Shown piece by piece: positions 26,395-35,459 of a stretch of 64,000 nt of DNA (position 1 is the first letter of the stretch; each line of letters opens with the position of its first letter). Origin of the DNA: Streptomyces fulvoviolaceus (GTDB lineage: Bacteria; Actinomycetota; Actinomycetes; Streptomycetales; Streptomycetaceae); the NCBI RefSeq assembly GCF_000718165.1, contig NZ_JOEY01000014.1:124001-188000 (forward strand). Reading direction: 5' to 3'. Position numbers and translations under genes: made by a program. The notes beneath the pieces are model-generated. The model saw nothing but the letters and a program-made list of their open reading frames with translations. It did not search any database and was not told where the DNA came from.

Positions 26395-27966
26395 CTACTC
26401 CGCCGACGTCGCCTTCAGCGCCAGCCACAGCTCCATCCGCGCATCCGGATCGTCCAGCGACCGCCCGAGGATCTCCTCGACCCGCCGCATCCGGTACCGC
26501 AGCGTGTGCCGATGGACCCCCAGGTCCGCGGCCGCCGCGTCCCACTGCCCGTGCCGCGACAACCACGCCCGCAGCGAGGCGACCAAATCCCCCCGCCCGG
26601 TCGCGTCATGCTCATACAAGGGCCGCAGCAACCCGTCCGCAAACGCCTTCACCGCATCATCCGCGAGCAGCGGCACCACAGACCCCGCCGCCAACTGCTC
26701 GTGCTCCACGTACACCCGCCCCCGCCGCCGGGCGACGGACAACGCCTGCTCGGCCTGCTTGTAGGCCGCCCCCGCGGCGACCGGCCCCACCGGCGCCGAC
26801 ACCCCCACGATCAGCTCGTCCTCGTCACCACCGGCCGCCTGCTCCCCGGCCCTGGCCGCCTCCAGGCCGGCCGCGTACTCCCCGCACGCCCCCACCGCGG
26901 CCCCGCCGTCCACGGCCAGCACCACCAGCCGCTCCCCCTCCGGTACGACCAGCACGGCCTCCCCCGCCCGCACCGCCGCGGACTCCACGACCTCGGCGAG
27001 CGCGCCGAGCGGATCACCGTTCGCACCGGACACGGCGACGATCAACCGGAAGGGCGCGTCCAGCAGACCGCCGTACAGATGACCGGCGACCGCGCGGGCA
27101 TGGTCCGGCTCCCCGGCGAGCAGCATCCGCAGCACCGCCGCCCCGATCCGCTGCTCGGCGGCGTGCAGGGACCGCGAGCGTTCCGTGGTGAGGGTCAGCA
27201 GCGCGATGGCCGAGTGGACGGCGTACCGCTCGGCCGTGCCCAGCGCCGCAGCCGTGCCCACCGCGAGCGCGGCCCGGGGCCGCCGCCCGGTGCCCAGGGA
27301 ATGGAGCTCGACGCGGTCCTCGTTGTCGGGGGCGGCAACCACGGAGGAGGCGGGGGCGGGCCGTTCCCGCAGCCGTTCCACGTCGGCGATGATCCGCGCG
27401 GCCCGGCGGCCGGCCCACTCCGGTGCGGTGGCGACGACGGCGCCCGAGGCGTCGTAGAGCGCCGCCCATCCGTCGACCTGGGCGGCGAGGGCGCCCAGCA
27501 GCCCCTCGGGGCCGTCCGTCAGCGCCTGCTTCGTCAGCTCGCGCTGGGCGGCGAAGCCCGCCGTCACGGCCTGGTACTGATCCGCCGCGATCTCGGCGGA
27601 CACGACCTTGCTGACGGCGAGGAAGGGCGTACGCCGCGGCACCTCCAGCAAAGGAAGACCCGCTTCCTCCGCCGCATCGACGAGCGCCTTCGGGATCTCC
27701 TCGTAGTTGACCCCGACGGCGAAGCCGAGCCCGACCACGCCCGCGCCCACCAGCCGCTTCACATACCGCCGCATCGCCTCCGGATCCTCCGCGTCCAGCT
27801 TCAGCGCGGTGATCAGCAGCAGCTCCCCGCCCTCCATGTAGGGCACGGGGTCGGCGAGCTCACTGACGTGCGCCCAGCGGACGGGCACGTCCAGGCGGTC
27901 CCCGCCCGCCCGCACGGTCAGCTTGAGCGTGGAGTGGTGGACGAGCTTGGCGAGCGTGGGAGGCAT
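26395..27966 (-). CDS. PucR-family transcriptional regulator
   Basis: 523-residue cytoplasmic regulator. It has an N-terminal PucR domain (about 1-120; WAHVSELADPVPYMEGGELLLIT), a GGDEF-like central region, and a C-terminal PucR/CdaR helix-turn-helix (LGVHRHTLRYRMRRVEEILG). I chose ATG 27966 (MPPTLAKLV) because it begins exactly at the PucR domain; the frame extends to 28023 without a ribosome site. In actinomycetes PucR proteins commonly control purine, 4-aminobutyrate or polyamine catabolism. Its position between an aldehyde dehydrogenase and gabT suggests the latter. The regulatory target is an inference. Confidence 0.9.
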   Translation of the reverse strand: MPPTLAKLVHHSTLKLTVRAGGDRLDVPVRWAHVSELADPVPYMEGGELLLITALKLDAEDPEAMRRYVKRLVGAGVVGLGFAVGVNYEEIPKALVDAAEEAGLPLLEVPRRTPFLAVSKVVSAEIAADQYQAVTAGFAAQRELTKQALTDGPEGLLGALAAQVDGWAALYDASGAVVATAPEWAGRRAARIIADVERLRERPAPASSVVAAPDNEDRVELHSLGTGRRPRAALAVGTAAALGTAERYAVHSAIALLTLTTERSRSLHAAEQRIGAAVLRMLLAGEPDHARAVAGHLYGGLLDAPFRLIVAVSGANGDPLGALAEVVESAAVRAGEAVLVVPEGERLVVLAVDGGAAVGACGEYAAGLEAARAGEQAAGGDEDELIVGVSAPVGPVAAGAAYKQAEQALSVARRRGRVYVEHEQLAAGSVVPLLADDAVKAFADGLLRPLYEHDATGRGDLVASLRAWLSRHGQWDAAAADLGVHRHTLRYRMRRVEEILGRSLDDPDARMELWLALKATSAE

Positions 27967-28086
27967 GAGGCCTTCAGGTAGGCGTGACAGACATGTGTGA
28001 CCGTTGTGATCTTTTGGCCGCAACGTATGAACGACCTGTGTCGATTCTGCCTCACCGTACGGTCCTCCGCGTGCCCCCGCGTCACC

Positions 28087-30213
28087 TCAACCCCGCAGGT
28101 CCACCAGCAGCGGCGGCGCGTGCTCCCCCTTCACGTTCGTCAGCGACAGCACCGCGTGCCCGGCCGGCACCCCGTGCGCCAGCTCGGACGCCGACCACCG
28201 CTCCCGCTCGACCTGACGTACGGTCACCGCCCGCGCGGTCGGCGCCTTGCCCGTGATCACCCGCCGCACCGCGTGCAGGGCCTTGCCGGCCGGGGTCTCG
28301 GCGATGATCTGCCGGTCGGTGACGTCCCGCGCCTCGATCCACTCCTTGCCCCACACCTCGGCGAAGTCCTGCCCGTCCCACGGCGTGATCCCGGACAGCG
28401 CCATCCGGCAGCCGGTGGCCCCGAGCAGCGGCCCGCGCAACGGCCTCGGTACGTCGTCCAGGGAGCGCAGCGTCAGCACGACCCCCGCGTTCCCCGACCG
28501 CAGCCGCTGGATGCCGCGCACGGCCTCGGGGGTCACCACACCCGTCCCGTCGTCCAGCACCAGACAGGCGAACAGCGACCGGTCCTCGCGCACCGCCACG
28601 CTCGCCGAGAACTGGGCGAGCACCAGCCGCGCCAGCATCCGAGAGGCGTCCGCGTGCCCGCGCTGGGGCAGATCGACGCGCACCCGGACCGGGTGGTCCA
28701 GGGCCTTCAGCGAGAAGGGGCGCGACTGTCCGGACGTATCGAAGAATCCCGCGAACGCCGGGCGGTCCAGCAGTGCGACACGGTCCGCGAGCACGCCGCC
28801 CACATCGCCAGGGTTGCCCAACTGCCGTTCCCGTGCGTCCAGTTCGCGCAGCAGCGACTCCTGTCCGGCGTCCTCGAGGCCCTTGCGCAGCGCGGCCAGC
28901 GGCGCGGGCGCGCCGTCGAGCAGCTGCCGCAGCTCCGGTACGGAGGGGAAGCGGCCGTGGACCGCGCGGAACGGTCCGAGCAGCTGGGCGAGGACGGTGG
29001 TGGAGCGGCGGGTGTCCCCGCCCTGGTGCGGTTCGGCGAGGTCTCCGACGAGGGCCTCGGCGAGCACGGCCGCCGCCTCGTCAGGGTCGTTCGTCCCGCC
29101 GTACAGGTCGAGGTCGTACACCGATTCGGGATTCCCGATCTGTACGACGACGTCGTAGGAGTCGGCCGCACCGAGCCCCGCGCCCGCCGCGCCGACCACG
29201 ACCACGGCGGCGCGCCCGGCGAGCGCGTGCAGGCACAGCGACTCGGCGAGCGGCCGCATCAGGGTGCCGGTCTTGCCGGAGCCGGCCGGGCCGACGGCGA
29301 GCAGGGAGGTGCCGAGCAGATCGGGGCCGAGGCCCAGGCCGGCGCCCCGGTAGGCGTACGGGTTGCGGGCGTCGTCGGCCGTGGTGCCCAGGCGCACCTG
29401 GCCGGTCATCAGGTCGTGCCGGGCCAGCCGGGTGGGCAGGTCGCGCGCGCCGGACGGGTGCAGACAGGCGGCGGAGCCGTCCTTGAGTACGGCCCCCGTG
29501 AAAGTGGCGAGGCTGTGCCGACCTGTGCGGACGCCCTGCCAGGCGCGGGCGATCCGGGCCTGGTCGACGTCCCGCATCAGCCCGGCCCGGGCCTCGGCGG
29601 CGAGCCGCTCAGCGGCGTCGGCGGCACCGGCGGCCCGCAGCTGGGGCCATTCGGCGGGGTCCTGTTCGGGGGCGACGGGCCGCTCCGGCACGGGGACGGC
29701 ACGGCGCCAGGCGGGGGGGCCGTAGCGGCGCCAGACCTCGCTCCAGCGGCCGAGGCGGCCGACGACGAGCATGATCGCGAAGGCGATCAGCGTGTAGTAG
29801 CCGTACCAGAGGACGGCGTTGCCGATGCGGTCGTCGCTGTGGCGCCAGGAGTCCGGGGTGAAGAGCTCCAGGGGGAGCACCCACCAGCCGCCGAGGTAGC
29901 CGTTCCACAGCAGCGACCAGATCAGCCAGCCGACGAGGAACGCGATCACCGCACCGCTCAGCAGCTGCCGCGTGGGGATCTGCTCCGGCTCCACCTCCGG
30001 CCGCGGCTTGTGCCCGAACCGCCACACCCCCGGCGCCGCCTCCGGCCGGGGCGCCCGCAGCCAGGTGAGGAACGCCGACCCGTCCGGCATCGGCGGCACA
30101 CCCGGTGCCGCGGAGGGCCGCGGGGGCATCGCCGGCATCCGAGGGGGTCCCGCCGGACGTGGCACAGGGTTCGCATGCGTACCCCGCGCGTCCTGCGTCC
30201 CGTCGCTGTCCAT
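28087..30213 (-). CDS. VirD4/TraG-like membrane ATPase (type IV secretion-like ATP-binding protein)
   Basis: 708-residue membrane protein. A Pro-rich cytoplasmic N-terminus (about 1-65) precedes two membrane helices (about 85-105 and 145-165). A P-loop ATPase domain has Walker A VGPAGSGKTGTL and a Walker B-like LFACLVLDDG. The layout resembles coupling proteins of type IV secretion or conjugation, yet no relaxase, mating-pair or transposition genes are near. It looks like a conserved chromosomal actinobacterial protein of unknown job. I chose ATG 30213, preceded by AAGGGG at eight bases; ATG 30249 has no ribosome site. The minus strand downstream leads to the PucR gene after 120 bases. Confidence 0.75.
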   Translation of the reverse strand: MDSDGTQDARGTHANPVPRPAGPPRMPAMPPRPSAAPGVPPMPDGSAFLTWLRAPRPEAAPGVWRFGHKPRPEVEPEQIPTRQLLSGAVIAFLVGWLIWSLLWNGYLGGWWVLPLELFTPDSWRHSDDRIGNAVLWYGYYTLIAFAIMLVVGRLGRWSEVWRRYGPPAWRRAVPVPERPVAPEQDPAEWPQLRAAGAADAAERLAAEARAGLMRDVDQARIARAWQGVRTGRHSLATFTGAVLKDGSAACLHPSGARDLPTRLARHDLMTGQVRLGTTADDARNPYAYRGAGLGLGPDLLGTSLLAVGPAGSGKTGTLMRPLAESLCLHALAGRAAVVVVGAAGAGLGAADSYDVVVQIGNPESVYDLDLYGGTNDPDEAAAVLAEALVGDLAEPHQGGDTRRSTTVLAQLLGPFRAVHGRFPSVPELRQLLDGAPAPLAALRKGLEDAGQESLLRELDARERQLGNPGDVGGVLADRVALLDRPAFAGFFDTSGQSRPFSLKALDHPVRVRVDLPQRGHADASRMLARLVLAQFSASVAVREDRSLFACLVLDDGTGVVTPEAVRGIQRLRSGNAGVVLTLRSLDDVPRPLRGPLLGATGCRMALSGITPWDGQDFAEVWGKEWIEARDVTDRQIIAETPAGKALHAVRRVITGKAPTARAVTVRQVERERWSASELAHGVPAGHAVLSLTNVKGEHAPPLLVDLRG

Positions 30214-30457
30214 CGCCCTCGCCCCTTGACCAGCCGTTCCGTCCACCATCAGCGGTCAATCTAACGCGCTCGCAAGGGGAGTTCACCGCTTACGTGGCCG
30301 ACCTCGGCGTCACCGCCATGTCCACCACGGACAACCGGACCCCCCCGACACTGCCCACATGGAGCATGCCCACCCCCCACTCCCCGTCCTAGCCTGCGAG
30401 AAAAGACTGGAAGAACGTCTGCGAAGCCCCCGTCCGCAACACCCCCAGGAGCCCCTC

Positions 30458-31792
30458 ATGAGCGCACTTCCGCAGGAGCGCCGCATCGTCACCGCCATCC
30501 CCGGCCCCAAGTCGCAGGAGCTGCAGGCCCGCCGCCTCGCCGCGGTCGCTCAGGGCGTGGGCTCCGTGCTGCCCGTGTTCACCGCGCGCGCGGGCGGCGG
30601 CATCATCGAGGACGTCGACGGCAACCGTCTGATCGACTTCGGCTCCGGCATCGCGGTGACCTCGGTGGGCGCCTCCGCCGAGGCCGTCGTACGCCGTGCT
30701 TCGGCACAGCTCGCCGACTTCACCCACACCTGTTTCATGGTCACGCCGTACGAGGGCTACGTGGAGGTCGCCGAGGCCCTCGCCGAGCTCACGCCGGGTG
30801 ACCACGCCAAGAAGTCGGCCCTGTTCAACAGCGGTGCCGAGGCCGTCGAGAACGCCGTCAAGATCGCCCGTGCGTACACCAAGCGCCAGGCCGTCGTCGT
30901 CTTCGACCACGGCTACCACGGCCGTACGAACCTCACGATGGCGCTGACCTCGAAGAACATGCCGTACAAGCACGGCTTCGGCCCGTTCGCGCCCGAGGTC
31001 TACCGCGTGCCGGTCGCCTACGGCTACCGCTGGCCGACCGGTCCGGAGAACGCGGGCCCCGAGGCCGCCGCGCAGGCCATCGACCAGATCACCAAGCAGG
31101 TCGGCCCGGACAACGTGGCCGCGATCATCATCGAGCCGGTGCTCGGCGAGGGCGGCTTCATCGAGCCGGCGAAGGGCTTCCTGCCCGCTCTGAGCAAGTT
31201 CGCCGAGGACAACGGCATCGTGTTCGTCGCGGACGAGATCCAGTCCGGCTTCTGCCGTACCGGCCAGTGGTTCGCGTGTGAGGACGAGGGCATCGTCCCC
31301 GACCTGATCACGACGGCGAAGGGCATCGCCGGTGGCCTCCCGCTCGCCGCCGTGACCGGCCGCGCGGAGATCATGGACGCCGCGCACGCGGGCGGCCTGG
31401 GCGGCACCTACGGCGGCAACCCGGTCGCGTGTGCGGGTGCGCTCGGCTCGATCGAGACGATGAAGGAGCTCGACCTCAACGCCAGGGCCAAGGCGATCGA
31501 GGCGACGATGAAGTCCCGACTGTCCGCGATGGCCGAAAAGTTCGACATCATCGGCGATGTCCGCGGCCGTGGCGCGATGATCGCCATGGAGCTGGTCAAG
31601 GACCGCGCGACCAAGGAGCCGAACCCGGAGGCGACCGCCGCGCTCGCCAAGGCGTGCCACCAGGAGGGCCTGCTGGTCCTGACCTGTGGCACCTACGGCA
31701 ACGTGCTGCGCTTCCTGCCGCCGCTCGTCATCGGCGAGGACCTGTTGAACGAAGGCCTCGACATCATCGAGCAGGCCTTCGCCCGCATCTGA
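30458..31792 (+). CDS. gabT: 4-aminobutyrate aminotransferase
   Basis: 444-residue class III PLP aminotransferase. It transfers the amino group of 4-aminobutyrate to 2-oxoglutarate, giving succinic semialdehyde. Visible features are SGAEAVENAVKIARAYT (cofactor phosphate region), FDHGYHGRTN, EPVLGEGGF, and VADEIQSGFCRTG. The PLP lysine is Lys288 in TTAKGIAGGLPL. The start ATG 30458 is preceded by CAGGAG at six bases. It is divergent from the VirD4-like gene, with 244 bases between, and is followed by a terminator. It would form the last nitrogen-removing step of the polyamine pathway encoded elsewhere in the window. Confidence 0.95.
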   Translation: MSALPQERRIVTAIPGPKSQELQARRLAAVAQGVGSVLPVFTARAGGGIIEDVDGNRLIDFGSGIAVTSVGASAEAVVRRASAQLADFTHTCFMVTPYEGYVEVAEALAELTPGDHAKKSALFNSGAEAVENAVKIARAYTKRQAVVVFDHGYHGRTNLTMALTSKNMPYKHGFGPFAPEVYRVPVAYGYRWPTGPENAGPEAAAQAIDQITKQVGPDNVAAIIIEPVLGEGGFIEPAKGFLPALSKFAEDNGIVFVADEIQSGFCRTGQWFACEDEGIVPDLITTAKGIAGGLPLAAVTGRAEIMDAAHAGGLGGTYGGNPVACAGALGSIETMKELDLNARAKAIEATMKSRLSAMAEKFDIIGDVRGRGAMIAMELVKDRATKEPNPEATAALAKACHQEGLLVLTCGTYGNVLRFLPPLVIGEDLLNEGLDIIEQAFARI

Positions 31793-31846
31793 CGTCACAG
31801 GGGAAACGCAGCAGGTCGGAAGCGGACTCACACCTTCCACACCAGT

Positions 31847-31891
31847 CGCCCCAGCTCTGACATCCCTCGGGATTCCGGGGCTGGGGTGGCG
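31847..31891 (+). terminator. Probable terminator after gabT
   Basis: CGCCCCAGCTC and GGGCTGGGGTGGCG form an imperfect stem around CTCGGG-rich loop sequence, 55 bases after the gabT stop. This makes a GTG start at 31886 for the next gene unlikely. Confidence 0.55.
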
Positions 31892-31984
31892 AGCGTCAGA
31901 GGGTGTGAAGAAGGTGTGCGAGGTGGTTGTGAGGATGCGATTCCGCCTGTCGTACGCCGCCGCCCTGCCGTAGGTTCTACCCAG

Positions 31985-32815
31985 ATGAGAGATACACCCC
32001 GCCCACAGGGGACTGTGGGCGACATCAGGCCGGGGCCTCCCCAGCTTCGACCTGGTCGTGCCCTCGCGCACACAACCGGAGCTTCCGGCTCTGGATCTCC
32101 TCACCGATCGGACAGTCGCCCGCCCCAAACCCCCCGGGGCGCGCGACCATCCGATCTGATCGGCCGCCTCGGAACCACCCCCCCTGTTCCGGGGCGGCCG
32201 GCCTTCCTCTTCCTTCTTCTCGGCTTTCCGGCCCTCCTCTTCGCCCTGATCACCTGGCAGGTCGTCGAGGACGGGCCGTTTTTGCGTGTCGACGAACGGG
32301 TCAGCCGCGCCCTGGTCCACCCGGACCGCGCCTCCGAACTCCTCGCCGACCTGGGCAATATCCAGATCGCGGTACCGATCCTGGCCATGGTCCTGGTCTA
32401 CGTCGCCTGGCGCGCCCGCCGCATTGGTACAGACCGCTGGTGGCTCCCGTCCCTTGCGGCGGCTCTCCTGATGGCACTGCTCCCCGCGCTGATCGTGCCT
32501 CTCAAGGAACTCACCGCACGTCACGGCACCTCCGTCATGCCGCCCGGCGTCGGCTACTACCCCTCGGGCCACACCGCCACGGCCGCCATCGCCTACGGCG
32601 GCGCGACCCTGCTCCTGCTCCCCTGGCTCCGCACCGCCTGGACCCGCCGCACGCTCGTCCTCACCTACGCCGCCCTCGTCCTCGGCGTCTCCTTCGGCCT
32701 GGTCCGCCGCGGCTACCACTGGCCCCTGGACGTCGTGGCCAGCTGGTGCCTGTGCACGGACCTGCTCCTCTGCCTGTGGCTGTTCCTGGCCCGAAAGCGC
32801 CCGTCTCCTCGCTAG
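31985..32815 (+). CDS. PAP2-family membrane phosphatase
   Basis: 276-residue integral membrane protein with about five to six helices. The PAP2 phosphatase motifs are in order: KELTARHG (motif 1, weak form of KxxxxxxRP), PSGHTATA (motif 2, catalytic His), and RRGYHWPLDV (motif 3). Such enzymes dephosphorylate lipid phosphates such as undecaprenyl pyrophosphate or phosphatidic acid. The first about 80 residues after the start are Pro/Arg-rich and cytoplasmic. ATG 31985 has no clear ribosome site; an upstream GTG at 31886 falls in a terminator hairpin. Substrate unknown. Confidence 0.85.
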   Translation: MRDTPRPQGTVGDIRPGPPQLRPGRALAHTTGASGSGSPHRSDSRPPQTPRGARPSDLIGRLGTTPPVPGRPAFLFLLLGFPALLFALITWQVVEDGPFLRVDERVSRALVHPDRASELLADLGNIQIAVPILAMVLVYVAWRARRIGTDRWWLPSLAAALLMALLPALIVPLKELTARHGTSVMPPGVGYYPSGHTATAAIAYGGATLLLLPWLRTAWTRRTLVLTYAALVLGVSFGLVRRGYHWPLDVVASWCLCTDLLLCLWLFLARKRPSPR

Positions 32816-32897
32816 GCGGGGTTTGCCCCACCCCGTGCCCGGGACCCGCGTCGCGCGATCGGCTTCTCCACGGGAACACCGGAAACCGGAGGGGCAG

Positions 32898-33330
32898 TTG
32901 AAGGCTCGGATCGGATACGGGGCGTGGGTCGTCGGCACGCTGCGCTTCTTCCTGGCACACGGGATCGTCCAGTCCTCGTGGGCGACGCCGTACAACTGGG
33001 CCCGGAACAACACCAGCGACCTCGGCAACGCCCACTGCACGGACGGGCCATGTCGGTCTGCTGCTCACGGGTATCGGGCTCGCGGACTGGGTTCCGGGCC
33101 CGCTGCGGCGGGTGACCTGCCTCCTGGGGATGGTGGCGATCACTGGTTCCGGGCTCTTCCTCGCACACCGTTACCTCGGACTCGGCATGGGGGAATGGAG
33201 CGGGTGGGGGCGTTCCCTCTCCTCGTGTGGACGTTCGCTGTCGGTGTCATCGGCTGCTGCCTCCCGGCCGGACCACGTCGGTCGCACGGGCGACCGACGA
33301 GAGGTCGGGTGGAGGACGTGTACGGCAGCG
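32898..33330 (+). pseudogene. Decayed DUF998-family membrane protein
   Basis: From TTG 32898 (GGAGGGG upstream) one frame reads KARIGYGAWVVGTL and RNNTSDLGNAHC, the usual DUF998 N-terminus. From about 33052 the homology continues in another frame (LLLTGIGLADWVPGP, LRRVTCLLGMVAITGSG). From about 33190 it returns to the first frame (GGMERVGAFPLLVWTFAVG). About 40 residues seem lost near 33050, and at least two frameshifts are needed. No single frame gives a full protein, so it is non-functional. The 625-base region 32816-33440 holds only this remnant and the repeat at 33327-33398. Confidence 0.75.
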
Positions 33331-33398
33331 CCCCTAAAGGGGCGCGGGGCTGTGTCGATATGCGGCTCCGCCGCGGGGCGCGACCAGCCACGTCGGCG
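33327..33398. repeat. Dispersed intergenic repeat, copy 3 (inverted)
   Basis: AGCGCCCCTAAAGGGGCGC is a tight hairpin, followed by GGGGCTGTGTCGATATGCGG and GCGCGACCAGCCACG. Same orientation as the block at 17508-17578. It lies after the DUF998 remnant. Confidence 0.8.
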
Positions 33399-33440
33399 CC
33401 GCGGACGAACGACGGCACACCGTGGTACTTCCAGCGGCGC

Positions 33441-33890
33441 CTAGTCGTCCCCCTCCGTGAGCCCCGCGGCAGCCTCATGCATCGCCAGTTCCAGAAGGGC
33501 CGGGTCGGTGAGGGTGCCGGAGCCGTCCGGGGGGACCAGCCAGCGGACTCCGCCGGTGGAGCGGCCGGGGTACGGCACCACGATCCAGGTGCCGGCGCCG
33601 GCCGTACGGATGCCGGTGCCGAGCCAGCGGGCCGCGGTGCCCGGCGGTACGAAGAAACCCATCCGCGCGTCGCCGAAGTCGACGAGCACCGGGCCGGGTT
33701 GGTCGAGGATGCGGGTCAGGACGTCCAGCGTCGGATAGCCGAGCTCGCCGGGCAGGATCAGTACGTCCCAGGCCTTGCCGGCAGGAAGCAGCGCGACCCC
33801 TAGGGGGTTGCGCTCCCACTCCCACCGGCAGGCCTCGGGGTTCGGTGCGACGGATGCCAGCCATTCGACCGCCGTCTTCGCCCCAGTCAT
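33441..33890 (-). CDS. Conserved hypothetical protein (149 aa)
   Basis: Soluble protein without signal or membrane segment, rich in Trp, Pro and Gly: AVEWLASVAPNPEACRWEWE at the start, PGPVLVDFGDARMGFFVPPG in the middle, TWIVVPYPGRSTGGVRWLVP near the end. It looks like a conserved Streptomyces protein. The PPGTAARW / TWIVVP part weakly recalls the C-terminal segment of bifunctional primase-polymerase proteins, which I would not rely on. It starts at ATG 33890. Its ribosome site GGGAGG lies inside a 12-bp stem (33892-33951), so translation is probably restrained by RNA structure. It follows the FAD oxidoreductase gene by 115 bases on the same strand. Confidence 0.75.
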   Translation of the reverse strand: MTGAKTAVEWLASVAPNPEACRWEWERNPLGVALLPAGKAWDVLILPGELGYPTLDVLTRILDQPGPVLVDFGDARMGFFVPPGTAARWLGTGIRTAGAGTWIVVPYPGRSTGGVRWLVPPDGSGTLTDPALLELAMHEAAAGLTEGDD

Positions 33891-33891
33891 G

Positions 33892-33951
33892 AGGGGACCT
33901 CCCTTTTCTCTTGTGAACGCGGTTGCGTCACGAGAGAGAGGGAGGTCCCCT
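33892..33951 (-). promoter_or_regulatory. Long hairpin that buries a ribosome-binding site
   Basis: AGGGGACCTCCC (33892-33903) and GGGAGGTCCCCT (33940-33951) are perfect inverted arms. Inside them TCTCTTGTGA and TCACGAGAGA pair with one mismatch. In minus-strand RNA the 3' arm carries GGGAGG, the ribosome site of the gene starting at 33890. The hairpin begins 54 bases after the upstream oxidoreductase stop, so it may also terminate the pot operon. Confidence 0.7.
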
Positions 33952-34005
33952 GGCCTGCATTACGCGGGTTCTCGGCCCTCGTTGGAGTGAACTGGATCAC
34001 ATTGC

Positions 34006-35424
34006 TCAGCTGTCGAAGCCGAGCCCCAGCTTGTCCATCGTCTTCAACCACAGGTTGCGCCGCCCGCCGTGCGCGTCCGCGCGGGCCAGCGACCACTTGG
34101 TGAGCGCGATGCCGGTCCAGGCGAAGGGCTCCGGCGGGAAGGGCAGCGGCTTCTTGCGGACCATCTCGAGCGAGGTGCGCTCGGTGGTCTCCCCCGCCAG
34201 CAGGTCCAGCATCACGTCCGCGCCGAAGCGGGTCGCGCCGACACCGAGGCCCGTGTAGCCCGCCGCGTACGCCACCTTGCCGTGGTGGGCGGTGCCGTAG
34301 AACGCCGAGAAACGCGAACAGGTGTCGATCGCGCCGCCCCACGCGTGCGTGAAGCGCATGCCCTCCAGTTGCGGGAAGCAGGTGAAGAAGTGCCCGGCGA
34401 GCTTGGCGTACGTCTCCGGGCGGTCGTCGTACTCGGCGCGCACCCGGCCGCCGTACGGGTAGATCGCGTCGTAGCCGCCCCAGAGGATGCGGTTGTCGGC
34501 GGACAGGCGGAAGTAGTGGAACTGGTTGGCGCTGTCCCCGAGGCCCTGGCGGTTCTTCCAGCCGATCGACGCCAGTTGGTCGGCGGTGAGCGGCTCGGTC
34601 ATGAGCGCGTAGTCGTAGACCGGGACGGTGTAGGCGCGGACGCGCTTGACCAGGCTCGGGAAGATGTTCGTGCCGAGCGCGACCTTGCGGGCGCGGATCG
34701 AGCCGTACGGAGTGCGTACGGCCATGCCGGCGCCGTACGGCTTCAAGGCGAGCGCGGGCGTGTGCTCGTGGACGCGGACGCCGAGGCGGATGCAGGCCCG
34801 CTTCAGGTTCCAGGCGAGCTTGGCGGGGTTGAGCATGGCCACGCCCCGGCGGTCGTGGAGGCCGGCCAGGAATGTCGGTGAGTCGACTTGTTCCCGTACC
34901 GCTTCGGCGTCGAGGAACTCGGTGCCGTCGGCGAGGCCGCTGCGCTCCATCTCGGCGTACCAGTCGCGGAGTTCGGCCGCCTGGTGCGGTTCGGTGGCGA
35001 CGTCGATCTCGCCGGTGCGCTCGAAGTCGCAGTCGAGATCGTGCCGGGCGACCGCCTGCTCGATCTCGTCGAGGTTGCGGGCGCCCAGCTCCTCCAGTTT
35101 GTGGATCTCGTCCGGCCAGCGGGTCAGACCGTTGGCCAGACCGTGGGTGATCGAGGCGGCGCAGAAACCGCCGTTGCGGCCCGAGGCGGCCCAGCCCACC
35201 TCGCGGCCTTCCAGCAGAACCACGTCCCGCTGCGGGTCGCGCTCTTTCGCGTTGAGCGCGGTCCACAGTCCGCTGTAGCCACCGCCGACGACGAGCAGAT
35301 CGCAGGTCTCGGCGCCGGTGAGGGCGGGCTCGGGGTGGGGCTTGCCGGGGTCGTCCAGCCAGTACGGGACCGGCTGGGCTTCGGAAAGAGACTTGGTCCA
35401 CCTGCTCATGGCGCTTGGGGCCAT
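34006..35424 (-). CDS. puuB: FAD-dependent oxidoreductase of polyamine catabolism (PuuB-like)
   Basis: 472-residue DadA-type flavoprotein. The FAD-binding GGGYSGLW lies about 46-53, followed by GREVGWAASGRNGGF, the usual DAO/PuuB signature. The C-terminal motif YAAGYTGLGVGATRFGADVMLDLL closes the FAD site. PuuB oxidises gamma-glutamylputrescine to the aldehyde. It sits last in the ALDH-potDABC operon and starts at ATG 35424 with AGGGAG eight bases upstream. No gamma-glutamylputrescine synthetase (PuuA/GlnA3) or hydrolase (PuuD) gene is in the window, so glutamylated substrates depend on genes elsewhere. Direct oxidation of a free amine is the alternative. Confidence 0.85.
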   Translation of the reverse strand: MAPSAMSRWTKSLSEAQPVPYWLDDPGKPHPEPALTGAETCDLLVVGGGYSGLWTALNAKERDPQRDVVLLEGREVGWAASGRNGGFCAASITHGLANGLTRWPDEIHKLEELGARNLDEIEQAVARHDLDCDFERTGEIDVATEPHQAAELRDWYAEMERSGLADGTEFLDAEAVREQVDSPTFLAGLHDRRGVAMLNPAKLAWNLKRACIRLGVRVHEHTPALALKPYGAGMAVRTPYGSIRARKVALGTNIFPSLVKRVRAYTVPVYDYALMTEPLTADQLASIGWKNRQGLGDSANQFHYFRLSADNRILWGGYDAIYPYGGRVRAEYDDRPETYAKLAGHFFTCFPQLEGMRFTHAWGGAIDTCSRFSAFYGTAHHGKVAYAAGYTGLGVGATRFGADVMLDLLAGETTERTSLEMVRKKPLPFPPEPFAWTGIALTKWSLARADAHGGRRNLWLKTMDKLGLGFDS

Positions 35425-35459
35425 GATTTCAACTCCCTACAGAGGGCTTTCTCAAAGGC

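Noticed and set aside
28087..30213. Evidence for an integrated conjugative element.
   Set aside because: Only the coupling-protein-like ATPase is present; no integrase, relaxase, att site or composition change was seen.
30389..33040. An 883-residue minus-strand frame over gabT and the PAP2 gene.
   Set aside because: It is a GC-bias artefact; it runs through two unrelated genes and a terminator.
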